Assembly (NCBI GenBank): GCA_030151725.1 | Contig: JASLDD010000202.1 | Coordinates: forward strand, 1 to 17,017 | DNA: 17,017 bases | Source of the DNA: Solirubrobacteraceae bacterium | Lineage (GTDB): Bacteria; Actinomycetota; Thermoleophilia; Solirubrobacterales; Solirubrobacteraceae | Direction: 5' to 3' | Part shown: piece by piece, positions 1 to 6,919 of the stretch | Layout of the letters: the number at the start of each line of letters is the position of its first letter | Numbering within the stretch: the first letter of the stretch is position 1 | The notes under the pieces: model-generated | What the model was told of the DNA's origin: nothing | The model's database searches: none | The model's input: only the letters and a program-made list of their open reading frames with translations | Translations under genes and position numbers: made by a program

Positions 1-855
1 GCCACCCGCTGGGAGGCGCTCGCTGAGGAGACCGACGTGATCGTGCACGGCGGCGCGCTGACTGAATGGGGTCAGCCCGCCGCGCGCTATGAGGCAATCA
101 ACGTCCTCGGTACTGCGTATGTGATCGAGTTGGCGAAGCGCGCCCGCGCGCCGGTCTTGCTCGTCAGCACGAGCTTTGTCCACGCCCTCGAGCGCCGCTC
201 GCCGGAGTTTCTTGCTGCCGACAACGTCGTCAAGCCGTATATCACCTCGAAGCTCCAAGCGGAGCAGATGCTACGGGACAGTGAAGTGCCGCATACGATC
301 TTTCGTCCCACCAACCTGATTGGTGACTCGCGGACCGGCAAGAGCAGCCGGCCGCAGATCGTCCAGGCACTCTCCGACTGGATCTGCCGTGGCAAGGCGC
401 CGTACTACCCGGCCCACCCGGGCAACCTCGTCGATCTCATTCCCCTCGATGTGCTCAGTGCGGCGATCGTCGGCACGATTGCCGCCAGGGACTTCGGAAG
501 CGACTACTGGATCACCATGGGCGAGCGCGCAATGACTGTCGATGAATCGTTGGGCATCCTCTCCGAGCACGCCGACGCTATTGGCCGTCGGATCAGCACC
601 GGACCGATCGTCGATCCGCGTCAGCTGCTGCCTGGCGCGCTCGAAGACGTTCCGGCAACGTCGCGTCCGTTCCTGAAGGTGATGATCGACGTGAGTGAAG
701 TGACTCATGCCTGCGGCGGTGCGCTGCCGAGCTCTCTGCCCTTGCTTCGGGAGCGCTACCGGATTCCGGCCTTCACCGATACGGATTCCTACCGAGCAAG
801 TCTCCGATACTGGGCGGCCGAGCGCGCCGGCCAACTCGAGATGACCGCGACATGA
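1..855 (+). CDS. Extended SDR, thioester-reductase / acyl-CoA-reductase-like (5' partial)
   Basis: The reading frame is open to the left edge, so the protein is cut at its N-terminus and the nucleotide-binding GxxGxxG loop lies outside the window. The visible part begins just before a VIVHGGAL strand and continues through NVLGT, the usual order in extended SDRs of the thioester-reductase (NAD_binding_4 / Lys2-type) group. The catalytic YxxxK is seen as YITSK, followed by FRPTNLIGD and a substrate-binding C-terminal half. Family members reduce acyl-thioesters (ACP, PCP or CoA bound) to aldehydes or alcohols with NAD(P)H. Whether this is a stand-alone enzyme or the last domain of a carboxylic acid reductase, NRPS or PKS cannot be seen. 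A GTG in frame at 37 exists but splits the Rossmann fold, so it is not the true start. It ends in a 4-bp ATGA overlap with the next gene, so the two are probably translationally coupled. Fold call firm; substrate unknown. Confidence 0.85.
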   Translation, partial: ATRWEALAEETDVIVHGGALTEWGQPAARYEAINVLGTAYVIELAKRARAPVLLVSTSFVHALERRSPEFLAADNVVKPYITSKLQAEQMLRDSEVPHTIFRPTNLIGDSRTGKSSRPQIVQALSDWICRGKAPYYPAHPGNLVDLIPLDVLSAAIVGTIAARDFGSDYWITMGERAMTVDESLGILSEHADAIGRRISTGPIVDPRQLLPGALEDVPATSRPFLKVMIDVSEVTHACGGALPSSLPLLRERYRIPAFTDTDSYRASLRYWAAERAGQLEMTAT

Positions 856-1781
856 CGGCGCCCGCAGGCAGCTGGGCTGCGCCCGATCTGAGCGCCACCG
901 TGGCGCTCGTGACAGGCGCCTCGCGCGGGGTTGGCCGCGGCGTCGCGTTGGCTCTCGGCGATGCCGGTGCCACCGTCTATGTAACTGCACGCAGCATCCG
1001 CGGCGCGCCCAGCACCGAACAGCTGCCCGGCACGATCGAGGACACCGCTCAGGCTGTCACACAACGTGGCGGGACCGGCATACCGGTGCGCTGTGACCAC
1101 ACCGACGACCACGAAGTCGAGGCGCTGTTCGACCGCATCCGCACTGCCAACCAGGGGCTCGACCTGCTCGTCAACAACGCCTGGGCGGGTTATGAGCGTG
1201 GGGAGGAGGCCAGCTTCGACGCACCGTTCTGGCAGCAGCCGCTCTGGCGACACGACCTTTTCGCTGCCTCTTTGCGTGGTCAGCTTGTCGCCAGTCGGCT
1301 CGCCGCGCCGATAATGATCGGGCGCCCCGGGGGTCTGATCGTCAACGTGTCATTCACCGACGGCGACACCTATCTCGGGCAGACCGCCTACGACATCTGC
1401 AAGAACGCCTCCGATCGAATGGCTTTTGGGATGGCGCACGAGCTTCGAAAGCACGGTGTCGCCTGCGTCGCCCTGCATCCGGGGTTTGTCCGCACGGAGC
1501 GCGTCGAGGCCGCCTGGGAGATGCTCGGCGCGGGTCCCGCTCAGATCGTGCATACGCCCGAGTATGTGGGGCGCGCTGTCGTTTCACTCGCCTCCGATGC
1601 CGACCTGATGGCGATCACGGGTCAGCGGCTCGCCGTGGGCGAGCTCGCGGCCAAGTATCGCTTCACCGATGTCGACGGACGCCAACCGCCACCTTTCAGA
1701 CTCGAAGGTCGCATGACGCTTGCGACGCGAATGGAGCGCCTCAACCGCGTCGCTCCAAGACGCCGGATCCCAGCGCCATGA
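852..1781 (+). CDS. SDR family oxidoreductase, DHRS1-like
   Basis: A 309-residue classical short-chain dehydrogenase. Visible motifs are the cofactor loop TGASRGVG (residues 21-28), the CDHTD segment after strand 4, LVNNAW (NNAG equivalent), Ser167 in VNVSF, and the YxxxK pair Tyr180/Lys184 in AYDICK, followed by PGFVRTE. The ending ELAAKYRFTDVDGRQPPPF is characteristic of the DHRS1-like branch. That branch has broad carbonyl/steroid reductase activity in animals and no settled role in bacteria. The fold uses NAD(P)(H) in the cytosol. The ATG overlaps the upstream stop by 4 bp and the stop overlaps the next start by 4 bp, so it is inside an operon. In an AfsA-containing cluster a ketoreductase step would fit, but that is inference; nothing in the sequence specifies the substrate. 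Confidence 0.92.
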   Translation: MTAPAGSWAAPDLSATVALVTGASRGVGRGVALALGDAGATVYVTARSIRGAPSTEQLPGTIEDTAQAVTQRGGTGIPVRCDHTDDHEVEALFDRIRTANQGLDLLVNNAWAGYERGEEASFDAPFWQQPLWRHDLFAASLRGQLVASRLAAPIMIGRPGGLIVNVSFTDGDTYLGQTAYDICKNASDRMAFGMAHELRKHGVACVALHPGFVRTERVEAAWEMLGAGPAQIVHTPEYVGRAVVSLASDADLMAITGQRLAVGELAAKYRFTDVDGRQPPPFRLEGRMTLATRMERLNRVAPRRRIPAP

Positions 1782-2659
1782 TGGCACCGGAATCTGCACG
1801 CGCCTACGTCGGCGCCTCGGCCGCCGCGATTCGACACCACTACGACGTCGGCAACGATTTCTTCGCGTTGTGGCTGGACCCAACGCGAACCTACTCGTGT
1901 GCGCTCTGGGAGGGGTCGACCGACACTTTGCAGGCCGCCCAGGAGCGAAAGCTGGACTACTTCGCCGCTCAAGCCAACTGCGCCGACGCTCGCGCCGTCC
2001 TGGACATCGGCTGTGGGTGGGGGGGACTGCTGCGTCGGCTCACAGATGTCCACAACGTAAAGCGCGCGGTCGGGCTCACCCTCAGTGCCAAGCAAGCCGA
2101 GCACGTCGCCGGGTGGGACGACGAGCGTCTGGATGTGCGTGTCCAGAACTGGGCCGAGCACACACCGGCCGAGCCCTATGACGCGATCGTCTCGATCGGC
2201 GCGTTTGAGCACTTCGCCGGCTTCTCGATGACCCGTGCTGCGCGCATCGCCGCCTACCGTCACTTCTTCGATTGTGCCCACGCCTGGCTTGAGCCAGGCG
2301 GGCGCCTGGCCGTGCAGAGCAATGTGAAGGGCAACAACGTTCGCATGGATCGCCAGACGGTTCGTGACTTGCTCTTCGTCGTCGATCATGTCTTCCCGCA
2401 GTCCGAGCTGCCATGGGCCTCAGAGCTGATCGAGGCGAGCGAGCGACGCTTCGACATCGTAAGCGCCCGCAACGACCCCGAGCATTACGAGCGCACCTGC
2501 AGTGAATGGCTTGCGCGCCTGCGCGATACTCGTCGCCAAGGCGAGGAGCTCGTCGGTGCCGAGATGGTGCGTGACTACGAGCGCTACCTCTCCGCCGCAA
2601 TCAACGCGTTCAAACAGCGCCATCTTGGCCTGCTGCGAGTCGTCTTCGAGCGCGTCTGA
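1778..2659 (+). CDS. SAM-dependent methyltransferase, cyclopropane-fatty-acid / mycolic acid synthase type
   Basis: A 293-residue class I methyltransferase with the short architecture of mycolic acid cyclopropane synthases (about 290 aa), lacking the extra N-terminal domain of E. coli Cfa. It opens with HHYDVGNDFF (residues 20-29) and TYSCALW (38-44), which supplies Cys41, the equivalent of the bicarbonate-binding cysteine. The SAM loop is VLDIGCGWGG (74-83), and SIGAFEHF (139-146) supplies Glu144. The family transfers a methylene or methyl group from SAM to an olefin or carbonyl position in lipid acyl chains, making cyclopropane, methyl, methylene or methoxy products. Two ATGs are adjacent (1778 and 1781); the first gives a 4-bp overlap with the SDR stop. 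The acyl substrate here is unknown. Linkage to an AfsA-like protein and acyl-processing enzymes suggests it decorates a dedicated acyl chain rather than bulk membrane lipid, which is inference. Confidence 0.92.
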   Translation: MMAPESARAYVGASAAAIRHHYDVGNDFFALWLDPTRTYSCALWEGSTDTLQAAQERKLDYFAAQANCADARAVLDIGCGWGGLLRRLTDVHNVKRAVGLTLSAKQAEHVAGWDDERLDVRVQNWAEHTPAEPYDAIVSIGAFEHFAGFSMTRAARIAAYRHFFDCAHAWLEPGGRLAVQSNVKGNNVRMDRQTVRDLLFVVDHVFPQSELPWASELIEASERRFDIVSARNDPEHYERTCSEWLARLRDTRRQGEELVGAEMVRDYERYLSAAINAFKQRHLGLLRVVFERV

Positions 2660-2670
2660 GCAGGACGGTC

Positions 2671-4053
2671 ATGGCTGCCACGAAGAGCATCCAAGCCGAC
2701 GGGGAGCGACTCGCTAGGACTGAGAGCACCATCTATTGGCGGGACACGGAGCTCGTCGAGCCTGGCCGCCCGCTGAGGGGCGAGGTTCGCTGCGATGTGT
2801 GCATCGTCGGCGGCGGCTACACGGGCATGTGGACTGCTTACTTCCTCAAGCGCGCCGACCCCTCGATCGACATCCACATCCTCGAGGCCGACTACGCGGG
2901 CGCGGGCGCCTCGGGTCATAACGACGGGTTCATCACACCGACGATCGGACACAGCCTCTGGACCCTTGTCCACGGCTTCGGGGCTGAGATGGCGAAGACC
3001 GCTTATGCCGTAGCCGGGCGCTCGATCCTCGAGATCGGACGCTTCTGCGGATCTCACCACATCGATGCCGAGCTGGAACCCAATGGCTTTTGTCTGGTCG
3101 CGACCAACAAGGGCCAGCTTGTGCGCCTTGAGCGCGATCTGGACCTTGCAGAGCAGCTGGGCACGCGCAACGCCCTTACCCTTTTGCGCGATGAGGAAGC
3201 GCAGGCAACACTCGGCTCACCGGCAGTCCTCGCCGCGCTGAAGACCAGCGCGGGTGCGCTCGTCAATCCGCATCGGCTCGCTCGCGGGCTGGCCCGGGTT
3301 CTGCGAGAAGAAGGCGTTCACCTGCACGAGGGCACCCGTGCGCTTACCTTGACCCCGAGCGTTGGTGCGACCAAGGTCAGCACGCCGAAAGGCACCGTCA
3401 AGGCCGAGCGTGTGGTGCTGGCCACAAACGCCTACCAACATCAGTTCGCTCCATTTCGAAAGCACATCAAGCCCGTGTGGAGCTATGCCATGGTGAGTCG
3501 TCCGCTTACCGACCGCGAGCTCGAGCAGGTCCACTGGCCTGGGCGTGAGGGATTCGTCGAGGCGCGCAACTTCATCATCTTCGCGCGGCTGACAGCCGAC
3601 AATCGGTTGCTCATCGGAGGCGGACCGGCGCCCTACCACTATGGGTGTGACATGCGCGACCGTCACATCACGAACGTGCAGGTAACTCGCGCATTGCGCC
3701 AAGCGCTCAGTCGCTACTTCCCGCCCTGGCGGGACCTGCACTTCACTCACGTCTACGGCGGCTGCATTGCGATCACGCGCGATCTCATCCCACATGTCGG
3801 TGATCGCGGTGACGGCACCTATTACGCTCATGGCTACTGCGGTAACGGAATTGCGATGACGCACGCCGCGGGCAAGGCGCTTCGCGATCTCATCCTCGAC
3901 CGTGAAAGCAGCTATACGCAACTGCTGTTCGTCAACGGCCGCGAGCCTGCCTTCCCGCCCGAGCCGCTCGCGTTTCTCGCTGCGCGAGGCCTCTCGAAGG
4001 TGCTCGCATGGCAGGATCGCTGCCCGCCGCTCAGCGGGCGCCAGATCGTTTGA
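2671..4053 (+). CDS. DAO-family FAD-dependent oxidoreductase
   Basis: A 460-residue flavoprotein. A YWRDT motif (22-26) precedes the Rossmann dinucleotide site CIVGGGYTG (44-52) and the ASGHNDGF segment, the position of SGRNGGF in related DAO enzymes. The C-terminal FAD-binding region reads YGGCIAITRDLIPHVG and then HGYCGNGIAMTHAAGKAL. This layout matches the glycine/D-amino acid oxidase superfamily, nearest by motif to gamma-glutamylputrescine oxidase (PuuB)-like proteins, which oxidise C-N bonds. Many members have no known substrate, so a putrescine role is not claimed. AGGA at 2662-2665, 5 nt before the ATG, is a fair ribosome binding site. It starts 11 bp after the methyltransferase stop, consistent with cotranscription. 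It is the last gene before the probable internal promoter at 4073-4101. Confidence 0.88.
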   Translation: MAATKSIQADGERLARTESTIYWRDTELVEPGRPLRGEVRCDVCIVGGGYTGMWTAYFLKRADPSIDIHILEADYAGAGASGHNDGFITPTIGHSLWTLVHGFGAEMAKTAYAVAGRSILEIGRFCGSHHIDAELEPNGFCLVATNKGQLVRLERDLDLAEQLGTRNALTLLRDEEAQATLGSPAVLAALKTSAGALVNPHRLARGLARVLREEGVHLHEGTRALTLTPSVGATKVSTPKGTVKAERVVLATNAYQHQFAPFRKHIKPVWSYAMVSRPLTDRELEQVHWPGREGFVEARNFIIFARLTADNRLLIGGGPAPYHYGCDMRDRHITNVQVTRALRQALSRYFPPWRDLHFTHVYGGCIAITRDLIPHVGDRGDGTYYAHGYCGNGIAMTHAAGKALRDLILDRESSYTQLLFVNGREPAFPPEPLAFLAARGLSKVLAWQDRCPPLSGRQIV

Positions 4054-4072
4054 CGCTGCCGCATTGCCTTTC

Positions 4073-4101
4073 TTGTGAACACCGCTGGTGCTCCTTACAG
4101 T
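4073..4101 (+). promoter_or_regulatory. Candidate leaderless promoter of the acyl-CoA dehydrogenase gene
   Basis: A -35-like TTGTGA (4073-4078) is separated by exactly 17 nt from a -10-like TACAGT (4096-4101). Six bases after the -10 comes the ATG at 4108, so the predicted transcription start is the A of the start codon. No purine-rich Shine-Dalgarno is present before this ATG. This is the actinobacterial leaderless pattern (TANNNT placed 6-7 nt before ATG). It lies in the largest gap (54 bp) of the nine-gene run. Read from sequence only; no start-site data. Confidence 0.55.
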
Positions 4102-4107
4102 AAATGA

Positions 4108-5895
4108 ATGACTAACTACCAGCCTCCGCTGCGCGATATTCGCTTCGCACTTGAAGTTGTTGGCTTCTCTGAGCTCGCCGAGCTCTCTGTCTTCTCGCAC
4201 GCCGACCCCGAGACCTTCTCGAGCCTGCTCGAGCAGTCCGGCCGCTTCGCCGCCAACGTGCTCGCGCCGCTCAACAAGATCGGTGACCGCCAAGGGGCGA
4301 AGCTCGATTCGATAAGCGGAACAGTGGCCGCGCCGGAAGGGTGGGCCGCCGCCTACCAGCAGTTTCGTCAGACCGGCTGGGGAGCGATCTCACTGGACCC
4401 CGCTCACGGTGGCGGCGGCTTCCCGTGGCTGGCCGGGATGGCAGTCCAAGACGTCCTCACCGCCGCCAATCTTGCGTGGTGCCTATGCCCGCAACTCACC
4501 CAAGGCGCAATTCACATGCTGCAGCGTTGGGGAGACGGCGAGCTTCACGAGACAATTCTGCGCAAGATGATCGCCGGCGAGTGGACGGGAACCATGGCCG
4601 TCAGCGAGCCCCAGTCAGGCAGCTACGTTGGCGCGCTCAAAGCCACTGCCGAGCCCGCCGAGGACGGTACCTGGCGCGTGAGCGGCGGCAAGATCTTCAT
4701 CACCTACGGTGAACATGAGCTCTCGGAGAACATCGTCCATCTTGTGCTCGCCCGCGCCCCCGGTGCACCTCCGGGAATGAAGGGCATCTCGTGCTTCATC
4801 GTTCCCAAGTATCAGGTTAACGATGACGGCTCCCTCGGAGACCGCAATGCGGTCACTTGCACCGCAATCGAGCGCAAGCTCGGCCTTCACGCCAGCCCCA
4901 CGTGTGCACTCTCGTTCGACAATGCCGTCGGCTACCTGATCGGCGAGCAGCACTGCGGCATGCGCTACATGTTCACGATGATGAACCTCTCACGCTTGGG
5001 GGTTGCCCTCAGCGGTGTTGCGGTGGCCGAGCGTGCCTATCAACAGGCCTACGCCTATGCACAGGAGCGCCGGCAGGGACGCGCGATGGGAGCTGAGGCG
5101 GGCACCGAATCTCCGATCGCCGAGCATCCCGATGTGCAGCGCATGCTGCGCACGATGCGCGCGTACATCGATGCGATGCGGGCCCTCGTCTACACGAACA
5201 CACATGCCATCGATATGGCCAACCACCACCCCGACACGGATGTGCGCCAGGCCAACGAGGAGCTTGCCGAGATCCTCACGCCGGTGTCGAAGGCGTGGTG
5301 CACCGAAACGGCGTGCGAGGTCGCCTCGCTCGCGATGCAAGTGCACGGTGGCGCTGGCTATATCGAGGACACAGGCGCCGCTCAGCACTATCGCGACATT
5401 CGCGCCAGCGCGATCTACGAGGGCACTAACGGGGTCCAGGGTCTCGACCTTGTCGGGCGCAAGCTTGCCATGCGTGCCGGCGCAGCCGTCAAGGACCTGA
5501 TTGCGCGTATGGCCTCGCTCGACAACGAGCTTGCGGATGTCGAGGCGCTCGGTGACATTCGCGCCGGCCTGGCTGACGGCACCGACGCGCTGGACTGCGC
5601 GACCAATTGGATCTTCGAAAACGGTCTGAGTGATCCCACCGCCGCCATGGCGGCTGCAACTCCTTACCTGCGGATCTTCGGCATTGTTGCCGGCGGCTGG
5701 CTGATCGCCCGCCAGGGCCTTTCCGCACACGTGCTCAGCGCCCAGAGCGAGGACCACTTCCTTGCCGAGAAGCTCAACAGCGCACGCTATTACGCTCTGC
5801 ACATACTCCCGCAGGCTCGTGGGCTGCTCGGTGCTGTCAAAGCTGGAAAGCAGGCTCTATTCGAGCCGGCGTCCAGTGAGTTGGCCGTCGTCTGA
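4108..5895 (+). CDS. Acyl-CoA dehydrogenase, large FadE5-like type
   Basis: A 595-residue acyl-CoA dehydrogenase, the length of the large ACADs (FadE5/DmdC-type) with an added C-terminal helical domain, compared with about 380 aa for classical members. A short N-terminal segment is followed by the helical domain, the FAD-contacting loop MAVSEPQSGSYVG (163-175), the beta domain, and the C-terminal helices with VHGGAGYIED and IYEGTNGVQ. Glu438 in the last motif is the expected catalytic base. The usual TEPxAGSD loop ends in Tyr173 here where Asp is normal. The family introduces a trans-2 double bond into acyl-CoA and passes electrons to ETF. In this cluster it could desaturate the acyl precursor used by the AfsA-like protein just downstream (inference). 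Its stop overlaps the Shine-Dalgarno of that next gene. Confidence 0.93.
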   Translation: MTNYQPPLRDIRFALEVVGFSELAELSVFSHADPETFSSLLEQSGRFAANVLAPLNKIGDRQGAKLDSISGTVAAPEGWAAAYQQFRQTGWGAISLDPAHGGGGFPWLAGMAVQDVLTAANLAWCLCPQLTQGAIHMLQRWGDGELHETILRKMIAGEWTGTMAVSEPQSGSYVGALKATAEPAEDGTWRVSGGKIFITYGEHELSENIVHLVLARAPGAPPGMKGISCFIVPKYQVNDDGSLGDRNAVTCTAIERKLGLHASPTCALSFDNAVGYLIGEQHCGMRYMFTMMNLSRLGVALSGVAVAERAYQQAYAYAQERRQGRAMGAEAGTESPIAEHPDVQRMLRTMRAYIDAMRALVYTNTHAIDMANHHPDTDVRQANEELAEILTPVSKAWCTETACEVASLAMQVHGGAGYIEDTGAAQHYRDIRASAIYEGTNGVQGLDLVGRKLAMRAGAAVKDLIARMASLDNELADVEALGDIRAGLADGTDALDCATNWIFENGLSDPTAAMAAATPYLRIFGIVAGGWLIARQGLSAHVLSAQSEDHFLAEKLNSARYYALHILPQARGLLGAVKAGKQALFEPASSELAVV

Positions 5896-5904
5896 GGAGC
5901 AAGC

Positions 5905-6903
5905 ATGAATTTCGCACAGCTACCGGCACCACCCGATTCGATCGACACCGCCGAAGTGGGGTTCGAGCAAGGCGTTCCGCGCGGCCTCGCTCATCAGCGT
6001 GCGCTTGCGGAGGTGCTGGTGACCGACTCCGTGCAGATCGGTGTAGATGAGTTTCTCCTCGGCACGCAGCTTCCGCGATCGCACATCACATGGTCGGACA
6101 GAGCAGTGCCCTTCCATGACCCGCTGGTCACCGTGGAGGCCGCCCGTCAAGCCGGGTTCGTGCTCGCGCACCGCTACTACGGGGTCCCCGCTGATTTCGC
6201 GTTCATCTCACAGCAGATCACCTTCGAGGTTCTCGACGTCGACGCTTACCGCGACGACGAGCAAGGTCCGCCGGAGGCGCTCCTGCGGATACGGCTTGCC
6301 GACAAGCAGGAGCGCGACGGAGCGCTCTTCAGCATGTCCTTCGAGGGCGAGCTAACGATCAACGGCGCCGTCGCCAAGACGATGAGCGGCACGATGCTCT
6401 TCCTTGCGCCGGGCGACTTCGCAGGCCTGCGCGAGCACCTACGCTCGCAGAAGCCACTCGATCGGGTGCGGCGCGTCTCGCCCCCGCAGCCGGTGTCCCC
6501 TGAGGTCGTCGGTCGCCGCCTGCCGCGCAACGTGGTGATCGGCGAGAGCGTCTCCCAGCCGGGATCCGACGGACGCTCCCGGTTGGAGCTGATCGTCGAC
6601 CAGCACCACCCGTGCTTCTTCGATCATCCGCAAGATCACGTGCCGGGGCCGCTGATCCTCGAGGCTTACCGACAAGCCGCGGTTCTCACCGCCGTGCGCG
6701 CCGGTGCGCTCTCCTCGCCCGCGGCCGTGCTCTCAGGGTGTGCGCTGCAGTTCTCTGAGTTCGCAGAGCTCGACGCCATCGTCGAGTGCACCGCGGCGGT
6801 CATCGATGGTGGCGGGCATGGCTGCGCTACCGTCGGGGTGGCCTTGCATCAGTTCGGCAAGCAGCTCGGGGAGGCTCGGCTCGAGCTCACAGGTGTCTCT
6901 TAA
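5905..6903 (+). CDS. AfsA-like double-hotdog protein (A-factor / butyrolactone biosynthesis family)
   Basis: A 332-residue protein with two AfsA hotdog repeats. Repeat 1 shows LPRSHITWSD (56-65), FHDPL, and VEAARQAG with Glu78 and Arg81, followed by AHRYYGVP. Repeat 2 shows HHPCFFDHPQDHVPGP and then LEAYRQAA with Glu253 and Arg256. The paired E-x-x-R-Q helix in both halves and the total length are as in AfsA/ScbA/MmfL. That family condenses a beta-ketoacyl thioester with dihydroxyacetone phosphate (or a related C3 unit) as the first step to gamma-butyrolactone, butenolide or alkyl-furan signals. GAGGAG at 5894-5899, 5 nt before the ATG, is the strongest ribosome binding site in the run and overlaps the upstream stop. 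Unlike Streptomyces loci, no TetR-type receptor gene lies beside it within the window. Some AfsA-domain proteins may act in other pathways, so the product class is unproven. Confidence 0.88.
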   Translation: MNFAQLPAPPDSIDTAEVGFEQGVPRGLAHQRALAEVLVTDSVQIGVDEFLLGTQLPRSHITWSDRAVPFHDPLVTVEAARQAGFVLAHRYYGVPADFAFISQQITFEVLDVDAYRDDEQGPPEALLRIRLADKQERDGALFSMSFEGELTINGAVAKTMSGTMLFLAPGDFAGLREHLRSQKPLDRVRRVSPPQPVSPEVVGRRLPRNVVIGESVSQPGSDGRSRLELIVDQHHPCFFDHPQDHVPGPLILEAYRQAAVLTAVRAGALSSPAAVLSGCALQFSEFAELDAIVECTAAVIDGGGHGCATVGVALHQFGKQLGEARLELTGVS

Positions 6904-6919
6904 GCGCCCCGGAGCACGT

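Noticed and set aside
2671..4053. Tuberculostearate-type BfaA/BfaB pair (methyltransferase plus FAD reductase)
   Set aside because: The flavoprotein next to the methyltransferase is a DAO-family oxidase with a GGGYTG Rossmann site, not the FAD_binding_4-type reductase expected of BfaA.
3217..4293. Long open frame on the minus strand (358 codons) opposite the DAO flavoprotein and ACAD start
   Set aside because: It lies antisense to two genes with clear conserved motifs and its translation has no recognisable domain. It is a high-GC shadow frame.
6704..6919. 72-codon N-terminal extension of the ALDH frame
   Set aside because: It overlaps the AfsA-like gene, reads as Ser/Pro-rich low-complexity sequence, and a GTG with GGAG at proper spacing exists at 6920.
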